From the NCBI GenBank assembly GCA_947631645.1, contig CANRMD010000003.1, positions 1-64,000 of the forward strand: a stretch of 64,000 bases of DNA, in the 5' to 3' direction. Of this stretch, positions 35,755-45,004 are shown piece after piece. Within the stretch, counting starts at the first letter, position 1; the number at the start of each line of letters is the position of its first letter. A model generated the notes under the pieces. That model saw nothing but the letters and a program-made list of their open reading frames with translations, had not been told where the DNA came from and made no database searches. Both the position numbers and the translations under genes were made by a program. The stretch is from Candidatus Gastranaerophilales bacterium (GTDB taxonomy: Bacteria > Cyanobacteriota > Vampirovibrionia > Gastranaerophilales > Gastranaerophilaceae).

Positions 35755-35909
35755 GGAATACTCCTGTTAATACTTCAATCAAAAAACGAGAATAAAAAAT
35801 TTGCTGATAATTTAAAAGATGTAAAAAAAAATTAACAATTAGCAACAATATATCAACAAAAAAAATGTCTGATTTTTAGAACGGACAAAGTAAGGCTATC
35901 AACTGTTCT

Positions 35910-36623
35910 ATGAAAGTAAGTTCATCTTATGAAAGAAAAGATGGGATCTCTTCCTATCTATCATTTAAAGGTATCCCTGCCAATCCTAAATATTTACCAA
36001 ACGCCGTCGGAAAAATAGGAAAACTCGTAGGAGAATACGTAAGCACGCCGGAACAAAAATTGTTTCTGGCTACAACTGCTTTAATGTTTCAACCATTGAT
36101 AGACCTTAAATTTGCAGATGAAGAAAAAAGAACAGATTCTGCAATAAAATCTGCAGCAAAATCAATGGCCGGAGGTTTTACCGGTGTTGCAATAAGAGCT
36201 TTCTTTTTAAAATTAACAGAACATTTCATAGGCTTTGATAAACATAACAAACTTAACCTTCACTTTTTCCCTGATGAAGCAATTAAATTAAAAGAAGCAA
36301 GTAATGCAATGGCTAATGTTAGAATGAAACAGTATTGCCAAACACTTGGAACATTATTTGCCGTACTCTTTATGATTTTATTTTCAAATTCAAAAGTTGA
36401 TGTGCCTTTAACAAGTGACTTACAAGATATTATTTCGGGTGTTGTAAAAGATAAAAAATCATGGACTAAATCAATTGTCGATACGTGCAAAAATCGTGGC
36501 AAAAAAATCTCAAATTGGTTCAACAAAAAGAAAGATTTTATTTTAAAAGTTAAAGATAAAGCAAAGAAAGTTATAGTAGCCTTACAAGAAGATTCCCCAA
36601 AACCGGAGGAGAATAAGAAATGA
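35910..36623 (+). CDS. SFKG-motif protein with hydrophobic helices, 237 aa
   Basis: The function is not recognised. It has a polar N-terminus with LSFKGIPANP at residues 18-27, then Ala-rich and hydrophobic helices (about 45-90 and 130-160, TLGTLFAVLFMILFSNS) and a strongly basic tail (about 180-225). The start has a weak ribosome-binding site. It overlaps the next gene (ATGA), so the two proteins probably work together, perhaps as a membrane pair. Confidence 0.75.
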   Translation: MKVSSSYERKDGISSYLSFKGIPANPKYLPNAVGKIGKLVGEYVSTPEQKLFLATTALMFQPLIDLKFADEEKRTDSAIKSAAKSMAGGFTGVAIRAFFLKLTEHFIGFDKHNKLNLHFFPDEAIKLKEASNAMANVRMKQYCQTLGTLFAVLFMILFSNSKVDVPLTSDLQDIISGVVKDKKSWTKSIVDTCKNRGKKISNWFNKKKDFILKVKDKAKKVIVALQEDSPKPEENKK

Positions 36624-37687
36624 AGAATCCGGTTAAATATCTTCAAGATTTAGTTATAGTCCCTGTATACAAATTTTATAAAAACTTTTTAAGCAAAAAT
36701 GCCAGACATTCTTACTGTAAAAATATTGCAAATTTCATTTTTAATTACAGTAAAGAAACCGCATTAATTATGCTCTTCTTTAATGCAGTATCAATTCTTT
36801 CAAGCCACATAGCACAAATAGGCGGTCTTAAAAAAAGCAAAAGAGAAAACAAGGAATATTTAATATCACAAGAAAAAAAGGAACTCGGATTAGATTTAAT
36901 TCTTACAATTATTCCTCCGTTTCTATTAAATAACTTTTTAAAGAAAAAATTAGATGCAGGATTACTTACAACCCCCGAAGCAAGAGAAAAATTAATAAAT
37001 ATAGCAGCACCCGTAGTAGGTGTTGCACGAGATGAATTATATAGTACAGACCATATCAGACCAATAAAAGAAACCGTATCCTCTGTCTTATCAAGAGGAA
37101 CTACCGCGATTATGCAAAACAAAAAAACTCCAAAGTTTTTATTTAATTCAGTTAAAAATCTTGATAAAAAGCTTAAATCAACTCTTCCAAATTATGCACT
37201 AAAGCTTCCCGCTCCTAATCTTGAAGATATATGTACAGATTTTAATAACCTTGCAAAAGATAAACGCATAAGTCCAAAAGTTCTGAAACAGTTCAGAAAC
37301 GGAAGTGCGTATGACGAACTTTGCGGACAAAATAACGGTATTCTTATTATGGCAACAATTGCATATACAATTCTTGCAAGCAACATAATTATGCCGATAC
37401 TTAAAAATAAACTGGCAAACAAAGAATACGAAAAACAACTTGCAAAGATGGGAGAAACAAAAGAAAGCATAAAACGAAAAAAAAGATTTGAATATAACAA
37501 TTTCCCTGTTATAAAAGTTGAAGAAAATAGTACATTTAATATATTTTCAAATTCAGACAATACAACAAGTACAAATAATCCCAATAAAATAAGTCCGCAT
37601 ATTTCACCGCCCGTGAAAGAAAATATTTTCTCAGAATTTAATCCTTATATGAATATTTCATCTCAACCAATCGGCTTGAGAATTTAG
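36620..37687 (+). CDS. Membrane-associated hypothetical protein, 355 aa
   Basis: The function is not recognised. Hydrophobic segments occur at about residues 45-65, 90-106 and 248-268, with basic stretches between them, so it is probably an inner-membrane protein. The C-terminal 60 residues are Asn/Ser/Pro-rich and disordered-looking. It is translationally coupled to the SFKG-motif protein before it. tRNA-Arg(CCG) follows 28 bases later. Confidence 0.75.
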   Translation: MKNPVKYLQDLVIVPVYKFYKNFLSKNARHSYCKNIANFIFNYSKETALIMLFFNAVSILSSHIAQIGGLKKSKRENKEYLISQEKKELGLDLILTIIPPFLLNNFLKKKLDAGLLTTPEAREKLINIAAPVVGVARDELYSTDHIRPIKETVSSVLSRGTTAIMQNKKTPKFLFNSVKNLDKKLKSTLPNYALKLPAPNLEDICTDFNNLAKDKRISPKVLKQFRNGSAYDELCGQNNGILIMATIAYTILASNIIMPILKNKLANKEYEKQLAKMGETKESIKRKKRFEYNNFPVIKVEENSTFNIFSNSDNTTSTNNPNKISPHISPPVKENIFSEFNPYMNISSQPIGLRI

Positions 37688-37715
37688 TTTTTTATAAATA
37701 TAATAAATATAATCG

Positions 37716-37789
37716 GTGTCCGTAGCTTAACAGGATAGAGCAAAGATCTCCGAAGTCTTTAGATGTGGGTTCAACTCCCATCGGGCACA
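37716..37789 (+). tRNA. tRNA-Arg(CCG)
   Basis: A 74-nt cloverleaf: acceptor GTGTCCG (37716-37722) pairs with CGGGCAC (37782-37788), and 37789 is the discriminator A; CCA is not encoded. The anticodon loop CTCCGAA gives anticodon CCG at 37750-37752, on a stem AAGAT/GTCTT. The T-loop is GTTCAACTC. It reads the CGG arginine codon. Confidence 0.94.
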
Positions 37790-37853
37790 ATTTACTGGTA
37801 ATTATTCAATTTTTATAATATAATTATTATATAAGTTTTTTAGAAGGTGAAAA

Positions 37854-38201
37854 ATGGCTAAAGATATAGATACTGTTCCGATAGAGGTTATTATTTTAAC
37901 AGCTGACCATGAAATTAAAGGTACTGTTCATGTTTCAAAGTATACAAAAACAAACAGAGAGCTTACCGATTTATTGAATGATAAAGAAAAAAGATTTTTA
38001 GCTGTTACAAATGCCGAAATTATGGTTAGAAATTCAAATCTGCCGCCAAGAAAATATAATTTCTTAGAAATTCATATTGACTGCATTATGATGGTTCACC
38101 CCTCCAGTCAGGTTGTGTTTAGAGAAACAGGCAAGGCTCAGGAAGATATTGCTCGTTTCAGAGAATTAAGAAATAAATTAAATCAAACAAAGCCGTTTTA
38201 A
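37854..38201 (+). CDS. Conserved-looking hypothetical protein, 115 aa
   Basis: The function is not recognised. The first 80 residues look like a small beta-rich fold (VPIEVIILTADHEIKGTVHV, then FLAVTNAEIMV and FLEIHIDCIMMVHPSS), and the last 25 are helical and basic. It is soluble and without Cys clusters. It ends two bases before the glycosyltransferase gene and is likely co-transcribed with it. Confidence 0.75.
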   Translation: MAKDIDTVPIEVIILTADHEIKGTVHVSKYTKTNRELTDLLNDKEKRFLAVTNAEIMVRNSNLPPRKYNFLEIHIDCIMMVHPSSQVVFRETGKAQEDIARFRELRNKLNQTKPF

Positions 38202-38202
38202 G

Positions 38203-39189
38203 ATGATTTACAAAAACATTTTACTTATAAACTTTGGAGGAATAGGCGATGAAATACTTTTTCTGCCCGTTATACAAAGTTTAAGAAAAACATTTCCCAA
38301 TGCAAAAATTACATTATGTTTAGAGGGAAGAAGTAAAAGTTTTATTAATCTTACTAATTTAATAAATGAACATTTCTGCATTGATATTAAAACAAAAAAT
38401 AAATACATAGAGATGTTAAAATTATATTTTAAGGCTTTAACGGGAAGATATGACTTGGTTATTTCATCGGGAGCCAATCCTTTAATATCATTATTACTGT
38501 ATTTTACGGGCATTAAAACAAAAATCGGATATAAAACATCAAAATTAAGTTTAAAACTTTTAACTCATGCTGTTGAATTAAATCAAAACCAATATGCAGC
38601 AAAAATGTATTTTGATTTAGTAAAACCAATAACACACACAGAATTTGAACTGCCAAAAATAGATACGGAAGAATATAACAGAGAAGATAACACCGTTATA
38701 CTTCACCCCGGTGTTAGTAAAATAAGTGTTTCAAAAGGCATTATTAAAATTTTTAACGCCAAAGTTTGGGCAGAACTAATCAAAAAACTTTTATTAAAAG
38801 ATAAAAAAGTTATTCTTTGCGGGGGACCTGATGATGAAGATGTCATTAATGAAATCAGAGCCGAACTAAAGAACACAGATTTAAGTAATTTTATGGATAT
38901 GTACGGCAAAACAAAAAATATGCTTGATTTTGCAAAACTTGTAAAAAAATCGGAAGTTCTTATATGTTCTGACTCAGCACCAATGCATATAGGTATAGCA
39001 ACAGACACCAAAACAATTGCTATATTCGGCCCAACTGATGAAAAAAAGCTTTTACCCGAGTCTGAAAAATTTATAGCAATAACAAACGCTGCAGATTGCA
39101 GACCTTGTCTGTGGGACAAACGTCAAACAACCTGCAAAGAACTTTATTGTTTAAACATTAATACAGAACAAATTATTTCTCTGTTTTAA
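38203..39189 (+). CDS. Glycosyltransferase family 9 (LPS heptosyltransferase type)
   Basis: This 328-aa GT-B enzyme begins ILLINFGGIGDEILFLPVIQSL, the family-9 donor-loop signature, and has CSDSAPMHIGIATDTKTIAIFGPTD in the C-terminal domain. Members add heptose or related sugars to the LPS inner core, consistent with the LptF/G and BamA genes here. The sugar itself cannot be inferred. Its 3' end overlaps the convergent KMVYGIC peptide gene by 17 bases. Confidence 0.9.
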   Translation: MIYKNILLINFGGIGDEILFLPVIQSLRKTFPNAKITLCLEGRSKSFINLTNLINEHFCIDIKTKNKYIEMLKLYFKALTGRYDLVISSGANPLISLLLYFTGIKTKIGYKTSKLSLKLLTHAVELNQNQYAAKMYFDLVKPITHTEFELPKIDTEEYNREDNTVILHPGVSKISVSKGIIKIFNAKVWAELIKKLLLKDKKVILCGGPDDEDVINEIRAELKNTDLSNFMDMYGKTKNMLDFAKLVKKSEVLICSDSAPMHIGIATDTKTIAIFGPTDEKKLLPESEKFIAITNAADCRPCLWDKRQTTCKELYCLNINTEQIISLF

Positions 39190-39412
39190 ATAGGTTATGA
39201 ATGAAATTACCGATTTTTTGGAAGAAAGAAAATTTTTCCGGTATATTGCTGCTTATATCGACAGAATCATCGTCAGGAGTACATATACCATAAACCATCT
39301 TTGGTTCTATAAAATTTATACTTGGTTCTTCGGAAGGTCTGCAAATGCCGTATACCATCTTAGCACCCGGATTAAATTGATTAAAACCGTTGTTTCCGCT
39401 AATATTACTCAT
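39173..39412 (-). CDS. KMVYGIC-repeat peptide, candidate radical SAM substrate
   Basis: This 79-aa protein carries two copies of a 20-residue repeat centred on KMVYGIC(R/T)P (residues 18-26 and 38-46), one Cys per copy, and a C-terminal amphipathic segment (FSFFQKIGNFIHNLF, about 61-75). It starts after an AAAGGA ribosome-binding site and is divergent, 121 bases away, from a full SPASM radical SAM gene. Repeats with an invariant Tyr-Gly and Cys are typical of peptides modified by such enzymes. That pairing is an inference. Confidence 0.75.
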   Translation of the reverse strand: MSNISGNNGFNQFNPGAKMVYGICRPSEEPSINFIEPKMVYGICTPDDDSVDISSNIPEKFSFFQKIGNFIHNLFKTEK

Positions 39413-39533
39413 TAGATATCCTTTCTGTTTTATACCATTATAAAAATATATTTCGAAATAATTTTTTTAATTCTTTAATATTTTTGCATAAATTTTAATA
39501 AAATTTTACAATAAAATAAAAGGAGATATTAAT

Positions 39534-40652
39534 ATGATATATAAACCAAAAACAGCAGTATGGGAAATAACATTCAAGTGTAATGTAAATTGTATTCATT
39601 GCGGTTCGGATTGTACAAGTGTTGAAAAAGAACACCAATTAACTACCGCCGAATGTTTTAAAGTAATAAGTGATTTAGCCGAATTGGGTTGCGAAACCGT
39701 TATTTTGTCCGGAGGTGAACCTCTGATGAGGCAAGATATCGGTGCTATTGCAGGAATGATTAGGACTTGCGGAATGAAAGTCGGCTTTATTTCTAACGGT
39801 TATATGCTTAATGAAAATACAATTAAAATAATAGATGCCGTAAGACCAATTGCATTTGGCATTAGTATTGATGCTGCCGACAGTTATTTACACGATTATA
39901 TTCGAGGTAAAGATGGTGTTTTTGCACATGTTGAAAATGCAATAAAATTGCTTCATCAACATAACATAGTTCCAAGTATTGTAACAACAATACATAAATT
40001 AAATTACACCCAGCTACCAAAAATTAGAGATTTTTTAATTAAGAATAAAATAAGATACTGGCAAATTCAATATGGTGACCATATAGGGCGTATGTCAAAA
40101 GATACTATGATTACAGAAGCTCAATTTTTTGAAATTGCCAAATTTATATTGGAAACACGTAAAAAATATGCGGATAAATTTGATGAAGTATCAGGAGCTG
40201 ATGTTTTTGGATATTTAGGGAATATCGGAACCCAAGTTCAGGGGCCTTGGCTCGGATGTCATGCCGGAATTAATGCAATAGGTTTAGGAAGCGACGGAAC
40301 TGTCAGAGGCTGTTTATCACTACAACTCGACCAATACAAAGAAGCAAATGTCAGAGAACGTTCATTAAAAGAGATTTGGAATGATGAAAATTTATTTTCT
40401 TATAATCGCAAATTTGATTGCTCAATGCTTACAGGTTATTGTAAAACTTGCTTATATGCATCTGTATGCAAAGGCGGATGTTTAAGAGCTGCAACGGTTG
40501 AAGGCGGAAGATGTAACCCTTATTGTTTATATAAATTTGAAAAAGAAGGCTTTAGCAGTGAAGAACAATCAAAAACAAACTTTAAAAAAGAAGAAATATT
40601 TAAAATATATAATCCTATAAGACCTTTACCTAAAGAATTTATGGGAAAATAA
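39534..40652 (+). CDS. Radical SAM/SPASM protein, candidate peptide maturase
   Basis: This 372-aa enzyme has CNVNCIHC at residues 16-23 (the [4Fe-4S] SAM site), the GGEP motif at 60-63 and a complete C-terminal SPASM domain: GCHAG (242), RGC (260), then CKTC, C-x3-C and two further Cys (303, 306, 312, 316, 327, 331), enough for two auxiliary clusters. This class includes PqqE-type peptide-modifying enzymes. An AAGGAGATA ribosome-binding site is present. The divergent KMVYGIC peptide is its likely substrate. Confidence 0.9.
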   Translation: MIYKPKTAVWEITFKCNVNCIHCGSDCTSVEKEHQLTTAECFKVISDLAELGCETVILSGGEPLMRQDIGAIAGMIRTCGMKVGFISNGYMLNENTIKIIDAVRPIAFGISIDAADSYLHDYIRGKDGVFAHVENAIKLLHQHNIVPSIVTTIHKLNYTQLPKIRDFLIKNKIRYWQIQYGDHIGRMSKDTMITEAQFFEIAKFILETRKKYADKFDEVSGADVFGYLGNIGTQVQGPWLGCHAGINAIGLGSDGTVRGCLSLQLDQYKEANVRERSLKEIWNDENLFSYNRKFDCSMLTGYCKTCLYASVCKGGCLRAATVEGGRCNPYCLYKFEKEGFSSEEQSKTNFKKEEIFKIYNPIRPLPKEFMGK

Positions 40653-40713
40653 TTACCGCATACAAATTTGTTTGATTTATAATCATTATATATAAGTCAT
40701 TAGGAGAGAAATT

Positions 40714-43200
40714 GTGCTGAAAGACAGATATTTTCCGCAAGAAATTGAAAAAAAGTGGCAAAAACACTGGGATGAAACAAAATTAAATAAAGTATATAAC
40801 GATAAAGATAAAGAAAAGTATTATATTTTATCAATGCTTCCGTATCCGTCAGGCAAACTTCACATGGGGCATGTAAGAAACTATACGATATCAGATGTAA
40901 TTGCACGATATAAGAGGATGAACGGATATAACGTACTTCACCCGATGGGGTGGGATAGTTTTGGACTTCCTGCCGAAAATGCCGCTATACAGCACGGTGC
41001 TAATCCTAAAAAATGGACTTTAGATAATATTGCTTATATGAAAAAGCAGTTAAAAGAATTAGGGTTAATGATAGATTGGGACAGAGAAGTTACTACATGT
41101 CTTCCCGAATACTACAAATGGACTCAATACTTCTTTATACAAATGTTTAAAAAAGGTTTGGCATACAAAAAAGAAGCCGCCGTTAACTGGTGTAATAACT
41201 GTGCAACAGTTCTAGCAAACGAACAAGTAATAGACGGCAAATGCTGGAGATGTGACGGACAAGTTGAAAAGAAATATTTATCTCAATGGTTCTTGAAAAT
41301 AACAGATTACGCACAAGAGCTTTTAGACGATATTGAAAAGTTAAAAGGCTGGCCTGACAGTGTAAAAACCATGCAAAAAAATTGGATAGACCGCTCAACA
41401 GGTGCTATTTTAAGATTTAAAGTTAAAGAAATTGAAGGGTTAGAGGTTCCCGTATACACAACAAGACCTGATACGGCATACGGTATTACTTACCTTGTTG
41501 TTGCTCCTGAATATAAAGATATTGAAAAATTAACAACTCCTGAAAACAAAGAAGCAGTTGAAGCATACAGACAAAACGCTCGAAGAATGACGGAAATTGA
41601 ACGTTTATCAACTGAAAGAATAAAAACAGGCGTACCTCTAGGTACTCACTTAATTAACCCGTTAAACGGTGAAGAATTCCCTATATGGACTGCAGATTAT
41701 GCTTTGGCGGAATACGGAACGGGTGCTGTTATGGCAGTTCCTGCTCATGATGAACGTGACTTTGCCTTTGCTAAAAAATATAATCTGCCTGTAAAAATAG
41801 TTATTCAAAATCCTGATAATCCTATGACTGAATTAAATGAAGCATATACGGATAAAGGTATACTTGTAAATTCACTTGATTGCAACGGACTTGATAATGA
41901 AAAAGCCAAACAGGTAATTATAGATAAAGCGGTAAAAGGCGGTTTCGGTGAAGCGAAAGTTCAATTCAGGCTCCGCGACTGGCTTATCTCAAGACAAAGA
42001 TATTGGGGAACTCCTATACCTATTGTATATTGTCCTAAATGCGGTACTGTACCCGTTGATGAAAAAGACTTGCCGGTACTTTTACCCGAAGATGTCGATT
42101 TTAGCGTAAAAGGTATGTCGCCCGTTAAAACCTCAGAAAGTTTTAAATACACAACTTGTCCTATTTGCGGAGGCAAAGCAGAGCGTGAAACCGATACAAT
42201 GGACACATTTATGTGTTCTAACTGGTATTTTTATCGATACACTGATGCAAGAAACCAAGATGCTCCGTTTGATAAAGATATACTTCACTACTGGGCACCT
42301 ATTGACCAGTATGTAGGCGGTATTGAACATGCCATTTTACACTTATTATATTCAAGATTTTTCACTAAAGCTTTAAGAGATTTAGGAATAATCAATATAG
42401 ATGAACCGTTCAAAAACCTGTTAACTCAAGGTATGGTATTAAAAGACGGATCAAAAATGTCAAAATCAAAAGGTAATACGGTAGACCCTGATGAAATATT
42501 CGCTAATTACGGAGCTGATACGGCCAGATTATTTATTTTATCAGATTCTCCGCCGAACAGAGATTTTGATTGGTCTGATGCAGGTGTTGAAGGCTGCTAT
42601 AAATTCCTAAACAGATTATGGAGATTATATGCTGATAATCAAAATAATATTGATTTAAACTATAATCTGCCTGACGTGAAATCATTATCTAAAGCAAATG
42701 ACGATTTAGTTCGTGAAGTTCATATGACAATTAAAAAAGTATCACAAGATATTGCAAATGAATTTCAATTTAACACGGTAATATCTAAATACAGAGAATT
42801 TACAAATGTATTATATGATTACCTTGCGGCTAAACAAGAATTAAATAATGAAGATAAGCAAGTTTTAAGCTATGCACTTATAACTTTCTTAAAGATGTTT
42901 GCTCCTGTTCTTCCTCATATGTCGGAAGAAATATATGAAGGCTTGGGAGGAAAGGACTCTGTCCATAAACTTGATTGGCCAAAATATGATGAAAATCTTG
43001 CTAAAACTTCTACAATAACACTTGTAGCTCAAATTAACGGCAAAGTTAAAGACAGGATTGAAGTTGATGCGGAACTTTCTAAAGAAGAACTTGAAAAAGC
43101 CGCCCTCAACAGCCAAAGAATAAAAGAGCTTACCCAAGGAAAACAAATAGTAAAAGTTATTGTGGTTCCGGGAAAACTGGTAAATATTGTTGTAAAATAA
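40714..43200 (+). CDS. leuS: Leucyl-tRNA synthetase
   Basis: This 828-aa class I synthetase has the HIGH-equivalent PYPSGKLHMGHVRNY near residue 43, the editing (CP1) domain, a zinc-finger-like CPKCG...CPICGG insertion (about 435-487), and KMSKSKGNTV near 578. The start is GTG (GTGCTGAAAGAC) after TAGGAG; no ATG fits better. The length is normal for bacteria. A radical SAM gene follows ten bases later and is probably co-transcribed. Confidence 0.97.
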   Translation: MLKDRYFPQEIEKKWQKHWDETKLNKVYNDKDKEKYYILSMLPYPSGKLHMGHVRNYTISDVIARYKRMNGYNVLHPMGWDSFGLPAENAAIQHGANPKKWTLDNIAYMKKQLKELGLMIDWDREVTTCLPEYYKWTQYFFIQMFKKGLAYKKEAAVNWCNNCATVLANEQVIDGKCWRCDGQVEKKYLSQWFLKITDYAQELLDDIEKLKGWPDSVKTMQKNWIDRSTGAILRFKVKEIEGLEVPVYTTRPDTAYGITYLVVAPEYKDIEKLTTPENKEAVEAYRQNARRMTEIERLSTERIKTGVPLGTHLINPLNGEEFPIWTADYALAEYGTGAVMAVPAHDERDFAFAKKYNLPVKIVIQNPDNPMTELNEAYTDKGILVNSLDCNGLDNEKAKQVIIDKAVKGGFGEAKVQFRLRDWLISRQRYWGTPIPIVYCPKCGTVPVDEKDLPVLLPEDVDFSVKGMSPVKTSESFKYTTCPICGGKAERETDTMDTFMCSNWYFYRYTDARNQDAPFDKDILHYWAPIDQYVGGIEHAILHLLYSRFFTKALRDLGIINIDEPFKNLLTQGMVLKDGSKMSKSKGNTVDPDEIFANYGADTARLFILSDSPPNRDFDWSDAGVEGCYKFLNRLWRLYADNQNNIDLNYNLPDVKSLSKANDDLVREVHMTIKKVSQDIANEFQFNTVISKYREFTNVLYDYLAAKQELNNEDKQVLSYALITFLKMFAPVLPHMSEEIYEGLGGKDSVHKLDWPKYDENLAKTSTITLVAQINGKVKDRIEVDAELSKEELEKAALNSQRIKELTQGKQIVKVIVVPGKLVNIVVK

Positions 43201-43210
43201 GGAAAATACA

Positions 43211-44236
43211 GTGAAATATTTATTCTGCCAGCAAATAGACAGGCACCTATGTTTTAATAAAAATAATCTATACAGTTGTACGGTAGGTAATAATACCAAA
43301 GGGCAATCACTGCCTATAATAAAAGAAAATTATACGGGTGAACTAATTGATTGGATTGAATTTTTTAAAGAACGTGAACAAATAAAACAAAACTTTAAAA
43401 ACGGTAACCCTACCGAAAACTGCAAAGGGTGCTATTTCTTACACGAAGCTGAGTGGGATAAAATTAATGAAACATGGGAATTCAAATCAATTCAGTTTTC
43501 ACACTGGTTAATGTGTAATTCTAAATGTATTTATTGTTCTAATCATACGGCTTATGATAAATCTATAAAAACAGACACATATGACAGCGTTCCGGTTTTA
43601 GCTGATTTAATTAAAAGAAATTATGTAAATGAACATACAAAAGTTGAATTTGCCGGAGGAGAACCAACTTTATATTATCATTTCAGTGAATTAATGGATT
43701 TAATTTTAAATTCAAAAGTAAAAGAAACCATTGTATATTCAAACGCAATTAAATATAACAAAAAAATAGAAGAAGGCATAAAAAAAGGAACTGTAAGCCT
43801 TTGTGTATCGATAGATGCGGGTTCAAAAAAAATTCACGAAAAAATCAAAGGTGTTAAATCTTTTGACAGAGTATGGAAAAATATAGAAAAATACTCTAAA
43901 GTTAAAAGTCCGATAACAAAAAACTACATAGCTTTAAAATATATTATCGTACCAAACGTTAATGACAGCGAAGAAGAAATTGAAAAATGGATTCAAAAAA
44001 GCATTAAAGCCGGCGTAAATATGCTTATTTTAAATGCAGATAATAACGTATTTATTAATGAATGTTCAAAAGAAGATAAAGTTTATAAATTAAGAACAAT
44101 AATTTTGTTGAGCGAATATTTTTTAAGGAGAATGAAAGCTTTAAATATAAGAGCAAAATTTGAATTTAATGTAGAAGCTGCATACAAAGAATTAAATTAT
44201 CCTATACCGTCATTTGAAAATTTCTTTTATATGTAA
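43211..44236 (+). CDS. Radical SAM protein with N-terminal four-Cys motif, copy 1
   Basis: This 341-aa protein has the SAM-site CNSKCIYC at residues 102-109 and AGGEPT near 148. Ahead of it lies a four-Cys set, C6, C23, C71 and C74 (CKGCYFL), in the arrangement of a SPASM/twitch cluster but at the N-terminus. The paralogue at 45425 keeps the same spacing. The GTG start (GTGAAATATTTA) follows leuS by ten bases. The C-terminal third is a TIM-barrel remnant without Cys. The substrate is unknown. Confidence 0.87.
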   Translation: MKYLFCQQIDRHLCFNKNNLYSCTVGNNTKGQSLPIIKENYTGELIDWIEFFKEREQIKQNFKNGNPTENCKGCYFLHEAEWDKINETWEFKSIQFSHWLMCNSKCIYCSNHTAYDKSIKTDTYDSVPVLADLIKRNYVNEHTKVEFAGGEPTLYYHFSELMDLILNSKVKETIVYSNAIKYNKKIEEGIKKGTVSLCVSIDAGSKKIHEKIKGVKSFDRVWKNIEKYSKVKSPITKNYIALKYIIVPNVNDSEEEIEKWIQKSIKAGVNMLILNADNNVFINECSKEDKVYKLRTIILLSEYFLRRMKALNIRAKFEFNVEAAYKELNYPIPSFENFFYM

Positions 44237-44241
44237 AAATA

Positions 44242-44272
44242 AGAGGCGGAAGCAATATGCTTCCGCCTCTTA
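44242..44272. terminator. Long hairpin between convergent genes
   Basis: A 12-bp GC-rich stem AGAGGCGGAAGC/GCTTCCGCCTCT with a five-base loop separates the plus-strand radical SAM gene from the minus-strand aquaporin. The T-tract is weak, so termination is likely but not certain. Confidence 0.75.
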
Positions 44273-44292
44273 ATAATTTATTTAATAAATTA

Positions 44293-44940
44293 TTATTCAG
44301 CTTCCGTATAAGTTAATTTAAAAGCAATAGCAGCACAAAGACCGCCTAATAAGTTAGCAGCAATAGTCCATACAACTAAAGCTGTCGGAATAATTCCGAG
44401 CATACCTACAGAAACTGCAACAGCCGGATTAAATGCACCGGCACAAAGACTTCCGCCTACAGCAAATGCACCAGTTAAAACCGTAAAACCAATTGCTAAA
44501 CCATAGTAGGAATTTCCAGCCGTATTTTTTGTTGTAGCTGTTTGAAGTACAACATAGCAAAGAGCGAATGTAAACAAAAATTCAGCAATTAATAATCCTT
44601 TAAGACTAAAGTTAGCAGGTTCTATAACAATAATTGAACCTTTTGCCATAACTGCAAATAATAAAACAGCGATAACACCGCCTAAAACTTGAGCAATAAC
44701 ATAAGGAACAAACTGTTTCCAAGATAATGCTCCTCTTATTGCAGCGGCAAAAGAAACAGCGGGGTTATAATGACCGCCAGAAATATGCCCGCCTGCATAT
44801 ACCATAATCATTAATGCAGAAGCAATCGCTAAAGGTGCAATGACTCCTTCACTACCCAGCAATGCAGTACTTGCAACCGTCAGTACAAGGAAAAATGCAC
44901 CGATAAGTTCAACCAAGTATTTTTTCAAATTTTCTTTCAT
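44293..44940 (-). CDS. Aquaporin / MIP-family channel
   Basis: This 215-aa channel has both half-helix signatures, GGHYNPAVSF (about residue 54) and GAFNPAVAVS (about 168), and six membrane helices. The first NPA is preceded by GGHISGGHYNPAV as in water-selective AqpZ; glycerol passage cannot be excluded from sequence. It is followed downstream by nothing on the same strand before the terminator and preceded by a holin-like gene. Confidence 0.93.
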   Translation of the reverse strand: MKENLKKYLVELIGAFFLVLTVASTALLGSEGVIAPLAIASALMIMVYAGGHISGGHYNPAVSFAAAIRGALSWKQFVPYVIAQVLGGVIAVLLFAVMAKGSIIVIEPANFSLKGLLIAEFLFTFALCYVVLQTATTKNTAGNSYYGLAIGFTVLTGAFAVGGSLCAGAFNPAVAVSVGMLGIIPTALVVWTIAANLLGGLCAAIAFKLTYTEAE

Positions 44941-45004
44941 ATTTTTACCTCCATTTGAAAGACCATGATTAATTTATCATTTTTCCTTGTACAATAAACC
45001 CATC

